A DNA stretch of 64,000 nucleotides from positions 124,001 through 188,000 of the forward strand of contig JAKUHH010000090.1 of NCBI GenBank assembly GCA_022701365.1. The letters run 5' to 3'. Below are positions 12,693 to 22,105 of this stretch, piece after piece. The notes below the pieces were generated by a model. The model saw only the letters and a program-made list of their open reading frames with translations. It was not told where the DNA came from and searched no databases. A program made the position numbers and the translations under genes. This DNA comes from Mycocentrospora acerina (Eukaryota; Ascomycota; Dothideomycetes; Pleosporales). Positions within the stretch are counted from its first letter, which is position 1. Each line of letters starts with the position of its first letter.

Positions 12693-13016
12693 ATGCCCTC
12701 CTCCATATCCACCGAAGCAATTATCGCCATTGTCACTCTAATCGCAACGTTCCCTCCCTCAGGGTTCTTTCTCTGGCGAGTTGTCCAACACAGGCATCAG
12801 ATACAGGACTCCACTCAAGGTACTTCTTTCCCAGTCAAGTTGGAAGGGGTAGATGTGTACTTATCGCTCATGGCAGACATTGAATTTGGCGTCGTTGGTT
12901 CTCCTTCTCTCCAAAATCAACAACGTCGACAAGAAGATCAATATCGTCGACAACACTACGTTCTTGCTCGTGTCGATACATTAGTGCATGTACAGGCGAT
13001 TATTCTGTGTAGATAG
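12693..13016 (+). CDS. Small single-helix membrane protein (107 aa), hypothetical
   Basis: ATG at 12693 in the context cccgcaATGccc. Residues about 8-30 (TEAIIAIVTLIATFPPSGFF, then LWRVVQ) form a hydrophobic segment with a Pro-Pro kink followed by basic residues. This N-terminal design is common in small fungal membrane proteins of unknown role. The rest has no recognisable domain and includes a QR-rich patch (NQQRRQEDQYRRQHY). A GTACTT site at about 12820 could be a splice donor, so the C-terminal part is uncertain. It lies divergent from the Clr5-ankyrin gene. Function unknown; it may be a young or decaying gene. Confidence 0.4.
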   Translation: MPSSISTEAIIAIVTLIATFPPSGFFLWRVVQHRHQIQDSTQGTSFPVKLEGVDVYLSLMADIEFGVVGSPSLQNQQRRQEDQYRRQHYVLARVDTLVHVQAIILCR

Positions 13017-13823
13017 ACGGGGACCTGAGCGGAGGATAGTTTTGTTTTAGGCGTTGGTGGTTGGGATAGGTTTCTACGAACTGATCGAGCATTAGAGGTG
13101 ACGCGACTGCGTTGGTGGTATGCTCCTTGTGATATACTTGTTTAATTTGACATGCCTTCTTTCGGGGCGTTGTATACTAGTGCTCATATGAAATAGACGT
13201 TGACACCGAAACTGTGACACTGGCTCTGAAAGTTTGTAGTACATCTTGAAGAGAGAGATAGATAGACAAATAGACAGAAGAGAACAACGAAAGCGGGTTG
13301 AGATCACTGTCGTGAGGAACTGAGTAGTAAGTAGTGAGATGGGGTTACGTCATCCTCGTCCATCCATGCTCTATGAAGGTGTGAGGAAAGACTGTGAACT
13401 ATTCCACAGGGATTTGTATCGCACGAAAGTGAAACCAAGTGCAGCGCAAATCTCACTTCACGGGAATACTGAGAATCAGGCCTGTATGCATGAGATATGA
13501 TTTGTCGTAGGTGGAGGCTCCAGAGAAATATCTGGGTGCTAGCAACATCAGTCAGCAAACACGTCACAGGCAGACAGCAACAGGCTACAAAGATCACACA
13601 ATGGTTGAACGGAACATCACCCAAGTGAAGCCTCCATTGTATTTGTGATCGAAGACCGGCTCGTTAGAGACTGGGTCAAGCTCCATTGATAGGCCGCAAG
13701 TTCAATGCTTGCTCTTTTGTTAAATACACTCCGGACTCCCAGGACCGAACCCCCCGAGACCGAATATGCTGGTTATCGTGCAGAATCTCCGTCTTCCCTC
13801 GTCATTCCTCATCGTTGGCGCGT
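13017..13823. other. Intergenic, 0.8 kb
   Basis: 3' flank of the small membrane protein and of rpl11. Only short overlapping frames; nothing recognisable. Confidence 0.55.
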
Positions 13824-14464
13824 TTATCGGACAATTCCCTCGAATCGGTTCTTGTACCACTTGACGGTCTCGTTCTGGTTGACGCGGTGGGAGGCACCGA
13901 TCTTGCTCTGTGCGCGCCTGCGCTTGGCAACGCGCTCGCCGGGTCGGGTCATGCAGACGTAGAAGTCCATACCGTAGATACTGCTCCCGTCAGTGTGTGT
14001 CCTTGTCCTGCCGCTCGCCGAATGCCACATACCCAATGCTAGGGTCGTACTTGATGCCCAAGTCGATGTGCTCGCTGATACCGAAACCGAAGTTGCCGGA
14101 CTCGCTGAAGTTGCGCTTGCGGAGCTCGTACTCCTTGACCTTGAGGCCACGCTCGAGGATCTCCTCAGCCTTGGGGCCGCGGACGGTGACGTGGACGGAG
14201 ATCTTCTCGTTCCTCCTGATACCGAAGGTACGGACGGTGTAGCGGGCCTTGGAGTAGACGGGTGTCTGACCGCTCAGCTGCTCGAGCACCTTGGCGGCAC
14301 GGGTCAAACGATCACCAGACTCGCCGACGGAGATGTTGAGGACGAGCTTCTGGATGCGGAGCTCCCGCATGGGGTTGGAGGCCTTGGAGTCGGACTGCGG
14401 GCGATATTAGCACTCGCGTTGCCATTTTCTTGTGCATCTGCTGCTGCCGGGCGCTGCGTACCAT
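13824..14464 (-). CDS. rpl11: 60S ribosomal protein L11 (uL5)
   Basis: Component of the large subunit central protuberance, binding 5S rRNA with uL18 (family knowledge). Three exons: 14464-14462 (only the ATG), 14394-14033 and 13980-13824; 173 aa. The first intron runs from GTACGC to CGCAG. It joins the start codon to SDSKASNPMRELRIQ, matching the highly conserved family N-terminus. The second intron (GTATGT..GAGCAG) joins DPSIG to IYGMDFYVCMTRPG. The end NETVKWYKNRFEGIVR is typical. Without splicing, exon 2 runs into an unrelated tail, so the intron is needed. The gene is divergent from smb1 across 305 bp. Confidence 0.96.
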
Positions 14465-14769
14465 TGTGAATGCTGCGTCGTTAGTCGGCGGAGTTGGATG
14501 GTCGATGTCGCTGGAGTCGAAGATTGAAGATGCTCGCGCTCAATTTCGATATGGCTAGCTAAGCGAGTGGGAAGCCAAGACCCCTGGTCCGAGCGCCCGT
14601 GAACTTCGAGCTTTCGCAGCTCACCACCGACCGCGACCGCGCTCGAGAGCTCCACCAACACAAACACCCCGCCACCTCACGACTGCACAGGGGCTGTTCT
14701 CAGACTCTCTCTCGACGAACCCCATCCCACCTGCATTCCAAAGTCGTCCTCGGACGCAACCCGCCCACC
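14465..14769. promoter_or_regulatory. Shared promoter region, rpl11 / smb1
   Basis: 305 bp between the two divergent start codons. It is pyrimidine-rich on the plus strand toward smb1, as is common for leaders of highly expressed fungal genes. That it controls both genes is inferred from geometry alone. Confidence 0.6.
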
Positions 14770-15631
14770 ATGTCTGGCGCCGCAAACCGACAGGGAAAGA
14801 TGGTATGTATCTTCTGTCCGCAGCTCAAGTCCTTGTCCTGAGAAGAGACGCGCATAGAAAACTAACTGACGCCATGTTGTAGCAAAACCTAGTAAGCGCC
14901 CTCAATCCCGCCTAGAAATCGCATCGCACTCACAAGCTGCAGATCAACTACCGCATGAAGGTGACACTTCAGGATGGTAGGCAGATGGTTGGGCAGATGC
15001 TCGCCTTTGACAAGGTCAGTGTGTTCCTTTGTGTGTCCGTGCCAGCTACTGATGCATGCAACAGCACATGAACCTCGTTCTCGCCGACACAGAAGAGTTC
15101 CGTCGCACTCGAAGAAGGGGAAAGGCTGCACCTGGCGCAACGCAAACAGTCACCGAGACTGAGGAGCGACGCGCTATTGGCCTCACCATCATTCGAGGCG
15201 CCCACGTCATCTCCGTCTCAGTCGACGGACCGCCCCCAGCAGACCCCACTGCGCGACTTGGAGGAGCAGCTGCCGGCCCCACGACGGTTGCTACACTCGC
15301 TGCTGGACCTGGCGTCGCGCGACCGGCTGGTCGTGGTCTGCCTGTTGGCCTGACTGGACCTGCTCCTGGTGTGGGAGGACCTGGTCCCGGATTTGGAGCT
15401 GGCTTCCCCGGCGCTCCAGGATTTGGAGGACCTCCTCCAGGCTTTGGTGGACGAGGAGGCCCACCTGGTGGACCACGTAGGAATTCCCATCTTGGTTTAA
15501 GAGACATGCACTAACTCATCACAGCTGGCTTCCCTCCTGGTGGACCCCCTGGCTTTGGTGGACCCCCCGGTTTTGGTGGCCCACCTGGCTTCTCCGGGCG
15601 CGGCGGTCCTCCAGGTTTCGGTGGTCGATAG
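14770..15631 (+). CDS. smb1: Small nuclear ribonucleoprotein SmB/B'
   Basis: Core Sm protein of spliceosomal U1, U2, U4 and U5 snRNPs (nucleus). Five exons: 14770-14802, 14883-14891 (9 nt), 14943-15014, 15065-15476 and 15525-15631; 210 aa. The spliced N-terminus MSGAANRQGKM-QNL-INYRMKV leads into the Sm1 motif (GRQMVGQMLAFDKHMNLVLA) and the Sm2 motif (RRAIGLTIIRGAHVISVSVD). The C-terminal half is a Gly/Pro-rich tail with PPGFGG-like repeats, typical of SmB and bound by WW/GYF proteins in other organisms. The last intron (GTAGGA..TCACAG) interrupts this tail and keeps phase. The 9-nt second exon encodes only QNL but is required for the family N-terminus. Confidence 0.95.
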
Positions 15632-16755
15632 ACGGCAGTGGGAATGCATCTATCGTGACTCGTTTCGAAAACCTGCTCGAGCCACGCGAGACAAAAGACA
15701 GCAACAGCATCACCTTGTGTAGCCTACCGCGTAAAGAGAAAAGCCTAGCAATAACAGTTGAAAAAATTGGCCTGAAATCTGTGTCCAACTACGGGAGGGT
15801 GGGAATCATCAAAACGCAAAGAGTCAATCACATTCTTAGCTAGGATAAGCGATCAAACTTGAAAGCGCGCATGATTGGGGATCAGACTGAGTGGTTTTGG
15901 CACACTGAGCGATTATTTGATGACTGGGTATATGAATGAGCGTACAATCTATCCACTTCAACAATGAACGATCACTTCTTCTGAATTGCGCTTTCCAGGC
16001 ACGTATTTCAGTCTGGCACGTTTTTCCTGTCTTCTTTTGCCGTTGCTATATGATCCGACTTGCATTGAAGTGCCGATGTTTGACTCAACTCGCGCTTGAG
16101 TGCTGTCGAATAGTTGCGCATCACAGCTGATGGACAATTTTACAAGCAACTTACGCAACAGTGACATACTTTCAAGCGAGTAAATGAAAGTAACCGACTT
16201 ATCATCGACTTGCAAAGCCCAACTGCAGTTCTGCCTACTTGAGAAGACTGCTTGAGATAATGGGTCTCGAGTAGGGTCAAACTATATAAATCCGGCAGCA
16301 TGAAGTAAAATTCTGAATAATGTACACGCCAGAATTACTCCAGAACAATGTGCAACATGTGCATGTCCTTTTCCACTCTCTCGACTTGAAGGTGTTGAAT
16401 GACACAATCATGTTCCTAACTTTTTGTGTTTTTCTCCGGAAAATAAACAACAGGAAACAGTATGAATAACACCAACCTCATTACATTCATCAAGGACAGT
16501 ATAATCGAATAGGACAAAATGCTCTTATCCCAACATCCGCATCCCCCCGTCCCTCCCTCCCTCTGATTGGCCCACGCGCCATTCCCCCCAACAGACAGGC
16601 CTGCGGGACCGGACGTCCCTCTCGCAAACTCCGAACCTGCGCCAAGACGCTTCCTCACCACCAAGATTGACGACCTGCAAGCTTCCCATCCGCCGAACAG
16701 CGACAGCCCGCCCTAACCGCCACCCACTTCGCCCGACGTCCAGACTCCCGTCGCA
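15632..16755. other. Intergenic, 1.1 kb
   Basis: 3' flank of smb1 and promoter of mpc1. A reverse CCAAT box (ATTGG) lies at about 16565, roughly 190 bp before the mpc1 start. No convincing gene. Confidence 0.55.
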
Positions 16756-17561
16756 ATGGCTGCCGCAATCAAAGCCCTCAATGCGAAGATTCGCTCCAAC
16801 AAGTACACGGATTACTTCTGCTCGACCCGTACGTGATTTGCTGTTTGCGTTGGCGTGTAGGGTGTTGAGGATGGAGGGGGGAGATGATGTGTAGAAGAGA
16901 AGGGATTGAGTGTTTTGCGACGTGGAAAAATAGTAATAGCGAGGAAGAGAAGAAGCGTGTGCGCAGACTGGCTTGGATTGGATTGAATTGGATTGGATCG
17001 GAGTGAATCGCATTGGATTGGATCACGACCAAAGACGGGAACCTGCAGGCTGACAATTCACGATGCAGATTTCTGGGGCCCAGCGAGTAACTTTGGTATT
17101 CCCATTGCGGCGATTGCAGACATGAGCAAGGACCCTGAGATGTATGAATCCCCTCCACTTCCATCACCATCGTCATCCTTTCCACATCCGCTGCTTCCCT
17201 CCTCCTCGCCCCCTCACGCGACCAAGTCCAACCAACCTACCAACCAACCAACCAGTCAACTAAATAACTAACACCCCTCTGCAGCATCTCCGGCCGCATG
17301 ACCGGCGCCCTAACCCTCTACTCGGCAACGTTTATGCGCTACGCCATGGCCGTCACGCCCGCAAACTACCTCCTCTTCGGCTGCCACGCCATCAACTTCT
17401 CCTCCCAGCTCGTCCAGGGATACAGGTACCTCAACTACTGGAACTTTGGCGGCCGTGATGCGTCGCTCGCGGCCAAGGCGAAGATTTCCGCTGCGGGGGA
17501 CAAGGTCGCGGGTGTAGCGGAGCAGGTCAAGGACAAGGCCAAGGAGGTGGTGGGGAAATAG
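16756..17561 (+). CDS. mpc1: Mitochondrial pyruvate carrier subunit 1
   Basis: Forms the pyruvate importer of the mitochondrial inner membrane together with MPC2/MPC3 partners (known for the family). Three exons: 16756-16828, 17069-17141 and 17285-17561; 140 aa. The first splice creates the hallmark THFWGPASNFGIPIAAIADM. The second joins KDPE to IISGRMTGALTLYSATFMRY. Next comes the conserved segment AVTPANYLLFGCHAINFSSQ and QGYRYLNYW. Two to three hydrophobic helices are visible. The C-terminal tail (AAKAKISAAGDKVAGVAEQV) is an Ala/Lys-rich amphipathic extension, longer than in yeast. Both introns are long for this window and contain simple repeats: GGATT/GAATT units at 16971-17031 and CCAACCAA at about 17226-17255. 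Confidence 0.95.
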
Positions 17562-17998
17562 AGTATTGAGGATGGGTGAGAGGAGAAGTTGGGTGTATGT
17601 ATATATATCTATATCTGGCAATTGGAATGTGTGCTGGTTGAATGGATGGTTGGTTGGTTACGTACCATTGGATGATGCTGCTGGGAAAACATATGGGCAA
17701 AGATGATGCTTCAAGTGCTCATTGGCGTGTGTGCGTGTGTGTCTCTTGACTGTATAGTACCTAGTAGGATGTCGAGGAATGGTGCTAAACGCTACACCAC
17801 AGACCTCCCTCCTCATACACAGCCGTCAGCCAGCCAGCCAAACAAACAAACAAACAAGCAACCTCACAACACAAAGTCCAGATTGAGCAACGAGAAAACA
17901 TCGTGATTCAAAAAATCTTACAACATTAATTCAGTCACCTTTCCCACTCCCATTCCCCAACCATTCACCAAGAACCCCTACAATAATACACATCTATA
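17562..17998. other. Short convergent intergenic
   Basis: 437 bp between the convergent 3' ends of mpc1 and pex1. It contains AT dinucleotide runs and an AAACAAACAAACAAAC-type tract near 17842. No gene. Confidence 0.6.
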
Positions 17999-20900
17999 TT
18001 ACATCAAACTCGAGCGCCCCCCAATCTCCGTCCCTCCCTGCCCACTCGGCAAATCGCCATCCCGTCCCTCGACAAACTCCCTATAGATGCGCTCCAAGCG
18101 GCGTCTCTCCATGGCAGAGATACTGCTCCTCGTCCCCTCGAGCGAGCTATCAATGTGCTTCCACTGAATCTGTGGGTCCTTTCTCTCCGCACCTTCTCCC
18201 GCCTCTTCATCTTCTTTGATGACGTCGTCGTTGGAAGAAGACATTGGGCGCTGGAGGAGTTTTTGTTTTTTGCGGAGAGCCTGCAGGGCAGCAATCTTCT
18301 GGGCGATTTGGACGCGCTCGGTGAGGTGCGCCGAGGTTTGTGTTGCTGAGAGGGAAGAGGATGGGGTTTGGGGGTCAGAGAGCTTGAAGTGTGTGAAATC
18401 TGGGATTGCGCCGTCTTTTCCGGACGAGGTGGCGGTGTTGTTTTTCCCGTTATCGATTTTGGTGGGGTCAGAGTCGCCGAGTACGTCGTGGATGGCTTCG
18501 AGTTGTGCGTTGTATACGACGGCTTGAAGATCGGCGCCCGAGTACCCTTCTGTTCGTGCGGCGATTTCCCGTAGGTTCTCGCCTTGAGTTCCCGTCTCCA
18601 GAACGCTGGGTGCGAGATGCAGTTTGCGGGTTACGGCTTTGAGAATGTCGATGCGTTCCTCTAGGCCGGGCATATCGCAGAGCAGACTCTTGTCAAGACG
18701 TCCGGGACGGAGAAGGGCAGGGTCGATGAGATCTGGACGTGAGGTGGCAGCGAGGACATACACGCCACTTAGTCCTTCCGCACCGTCCATCTGCGTTAGC
18801 AGCTGGTTCACAACGCGATCTGTTACACCGGTTGAGTCGTGGCCACGCTTTGGAGCAATCGAGTCGAACTCGTCGAAGAAGAGGACGCAGGGCCGTGCTG
18901 CTTCCGCGCGCTCGAACAGATCACGCACACTCTTCTCAGAGGCACCGATGTACTTATTCAGAATCTCGGGACCCTTGACAGAAATGAAGTTCAGTCCACA
19001 TTCTCCTGCTACGGCGGAGGCGAGGAGTGTTTTGCCGCAACCAGGGAAGCCATAGAGCAGCAGACCGGACCGTAGTCGCAGGGGACACTGGGCAAATATG
19101 GGAGCGTAGGTTGTGGGGTATTGCAGAGTCTCTAGTAGCGTTTGCCGTGTTGAGTGGAGACCGCCTATCGAGTCCCATTTAGTGGTTGAAGACTGCAGTG
19201 TTACATTCCTGAGGGAAGCTGGTGTAAATCCCTTCAGAGCCTGTGTAAAATCATCTCTGGTCAACGACACAGAGCTCGATGAATCAGTGATGGAACGAAT
19301 GAGGGCTTCATTGCGGGCACGGGAGGTGAGAAGAACGATGTCGCCGGGCATGTAACCATCAGTCTGTCCCGCAAGATCAAGGAAGTCGATGCTTGGGTCT
19401 ACCACGAATCCGTAGTCTTCCGAATCGCGATCATGCTGTAAACTTGATACACTATCTCCGCTTCGATGAGATGTGCTTGGTCGACTGTTTGATGGCGAAG
19501 CAGGGAATGCATGCCCATTGGTCTGTTGTGTCGGTTCCTTTGCATCTTGCCGGGCGAGCATTTCGAGCACTTTTCGTCTACCGTCCTTGTTCGGTGCTTT
19601 CAAAGAGACAATCTCCCGAACAATGTGGCCGCCAACAATCACGTTATTCAAAGACTCTTTGCCCTGTGCTGTAGCTAGAAGCACTACACCAGAGTCCATT
19701 GAGCAGTATTGTCTCACTATAGAGATGATGCTCTCACTGACTTGGCGGCTGCGACCGTTTTCGTTTCCTACCTGCAGCTCTGTCTCTACTGGACAGAGCT
19801 TGTCAAGATCGTCCAGAATGACTACTGCATTTCCGCCCGATCGGGCGCCCCATGACGCAGACGCAAAAAGTCTGTTGAGTGTCTCCTTGATAGTTGCCAC
19901 TCTCGTCTCGTCCGTCACAAGCTTGCGGCAAGGGAAGTATATGACGTTGAAGAGAAACTCTGTTCGAAGCTGGTGAGCGAGTAGCTGGGCGCAGTTGGAT
20001 TTGCCCGCTCCAAGTCCACCTGTGAGTAGCACGGAAGAGTTGTGTGTGAGGTGTGAGCGTAGCTGGTCAATGAGAGGGTCTATTCCCACAAGCTTTGGCG
20101 GGACATCTGGTAGAGGGTCACCAGGCTGGGCTCTGGCCCAACTTGAGGGCTTGAATATCTCCTGGCCAAGCTCAACAGGCGGTTTCCTTTCTGGAAAGAG
20201 CACCCATGATACGCCAGTGGATGTTTGCGGTGGATCAAACCTTACAATGCCTCCCTGCCAGCCAGATGTAGAATCAGTTGGCGGAGGCAGAATCATGCCA
20301 TCTGTGACAGGTCCATCCAGTAGGCCGTGTTTCTTTCCGTACATGGTCTTGATCTTCTGGACAGCCTCTTCCTGCTCCTGCTTGGATTCACCGCCAAACT
20401 TGAGCGAGGCGTTGCCCTGTGATGCGGTGGTGGAGAATGGAATAATCTTGATAGTCTTCACGACCGGCTCTTTGGACTCTTTCGATCCCGAAGGCTTGAT
20501 AGTGGAGGGTTTTGCAGTCTGGCTGGGAGCACCTTCAATGCGAACCAGCCCACCTACAAAGCCCTGGAAGCCCAAGACATTGCAAAGATCAGTCGAAAGA
20601 GCCACATGCCGACTATCGGGAGCATCTTCCCACGCTGCAATCTTTGCAATGACACGAGTTGCGGGCTTCTCCTGCTCCTGCTCCTTTGACATGTCCACGG
20701 GCTCCTGGAGGCCTGCAGGCTTCATTATGGCCACTGAAACCCAGTTGGCCCCCCTTAGGGCTTTTGTGAGAAGTATGTCCTTGTCTACCCAAACCCTCAG
20801 GCCTTGGTCGTCTGCGCTGTCGTCTTCGTCAAACCACTCCTGGGCGACGCTGCGGTCGACGCCTCGGAGGAAAACAGCACCCTTACTAACACTCTCCTCG

Positions 20901-21730
20901 CGACCACTTCGACGCTTGATTGTGCTTGCATTGCTCCTTCCACTTTTCCTCGAGGCTCCACCTACACTTTTGCTTTCCCGCGTCGAGGTCCTCTCCGACT
21001 TCTGGCGTGTTTTGGGCGCCACGATGACTTCGGCGTCGGGCGAGATTTTGACAAAGGGCGAAGGGGTCGAGGGCACGGGAGCCACCGAGGTCACTATGAT
21101 GTTGGCAGTAGTGGTGGGCGATAGGTGCAGCGTCAGTGGATGCGGAGACTGGACCTGGGGGTTGGGAAGCGCTCGAATCTGGGACAGAAAGTTGAGCTCG
21201 AGGAACTGGGCATGCAGCTCGATCATCTCCCAGTCGACGGGCGTCAGTGGCTCGATGTTGATGGTGTGCGCCTGCGGAGGGTCCAGATGCAGCGAGATGC
21301 CCACCTTCTGGCCCTCGCCGAGCCCAATCAGGCGGGCGAATGTGGCGTCCACCTCGACGGCAGGCACGTCCTGCTGGGTTGTCGACGAGTTGCGACTCAG
21401 GCCGTCGCGCCCAACGACGGGCGCGAGCCGGCGCTTGCTCTGCATGCCCGTCCATCCCACGAAGACGGACTTTTGCGGCGAGGGATTGCGCGAGTCTGAC
21501 GCGCCAGGCGGGGGCGGCTGGCGGAACGAGAGCTCGACGACGACATTCTGGGCGACCTGGAGGGCGTGTTAGGCGCGGGCAGCGGCGCAGTGCAGCGGGA
21601 CGCTTACCGTGTTGGCATTGACGAGCACCGAGACGAGCGTCGAGGGCAGGTTGACGAGGCAGTTCTTGAGCGACGGCTGCAGGGCCACCTCGGCCTGCAC
21701 GACGTTTGCAGCGGGCTTCTTGGGCGGCAT
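17999..21730 (-). CDS. pex1: Peroxin-1, peroxisomal AAA+ ATPase
   Basis: Together with Pex6 it extracts ubiquitinated Pex5 from the peroxisomal membrane for receptor recycling. Two exons: 21730-21608 and 21556-17999; 1226 aa. The start MPPKKPAANVVQAEVALQ is followed, after a 51-bp intron, by VAQNVVVELSFRQPPPPG and FVGWTGMQ, the Pex1 N-terminal fold. The first ATPase ring has the P-loop GGLGAGKS (about 554-561) and ILDDLDKL. The second has GFPGCGKT (about 877-884), the Walker B FFDEFDSIAPKRG, the SRPD/DPALLRPGRLDK region and the ISVKGPEILNKYIG pore region. The first ring lacks a strict Walker B glutamate (DDLD), as is usual for weak D1 rings. A Ser/Arg-rich insertion (about 220-265) and a polar C-terminal tail are lineage features. 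Divergent from mcm7. Confidence 0.96.
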
Positions 21731-22105
21731 GGCTGGGGGGAGCAGAGGGAGGGCAGGCAGGGCAGACAGTGCAGGCCGTGAAGTCGCCCGGCTGCGTCGC
21801 GTCGGTGGAGGCCAGGGAGCTCTAGCCTAGCATCAGCATGAGCCGAGGCTGTCGTCGGCGTTGGACAGCCACAGCCAGGCAGGTCAGCCACAGGTCAGCC
21901 ACACGCCACACACCACACACCACACACACCTACCCATCTGTGGCTGACGCCCGCCCAATCGCCTGGCCAACCCGCGAACGCGAAAGTCGAGCGTCAACGC
22001 GTTTGTCCCAGAAGCGCCCTTGCTCGACCTCCCCCACTACACTGCTCAGAGCCGGAGATCCTCGCCTGCCCTGCATCCTTGCTCCCCACCACATCCTCAA
22101 TCGCC
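21731..22105. promoter_or_regulatory. Shared promoter region, pex1 / mcm7
   Basis: 375 bp between the divergent ATGs. It includes ACAC-rich tracts at about 21900-21935 and the G1/S-type boxes described in the next entry. Bidirectional function is inferred from the spacing. Confidence 0.6.
21979..22002. promoter_or_regulatory. MCB and SCB-like cell-cycle boxes upstream of mcm7
   Basis: An exact MluI cell-cycle box ACGCGT lies at 21997-22002, and a CRCGAAA-type SCB match (CGCGAAA) at 21979-21985, about 104 and 121 bp before the mcm7 ATG. MBF/SBF factors use these boxes to drive G1/S genes including MCMs in yeasts. Activity here is inferred. Confidence 0.5.

Noticed and set aside
19995..21572. 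Long (525-codon) plus-strand open frame
   Set aside because: Exact antisense of pex1; low-complexity Ser/Pro translation caused by the coding bias of the real gene.
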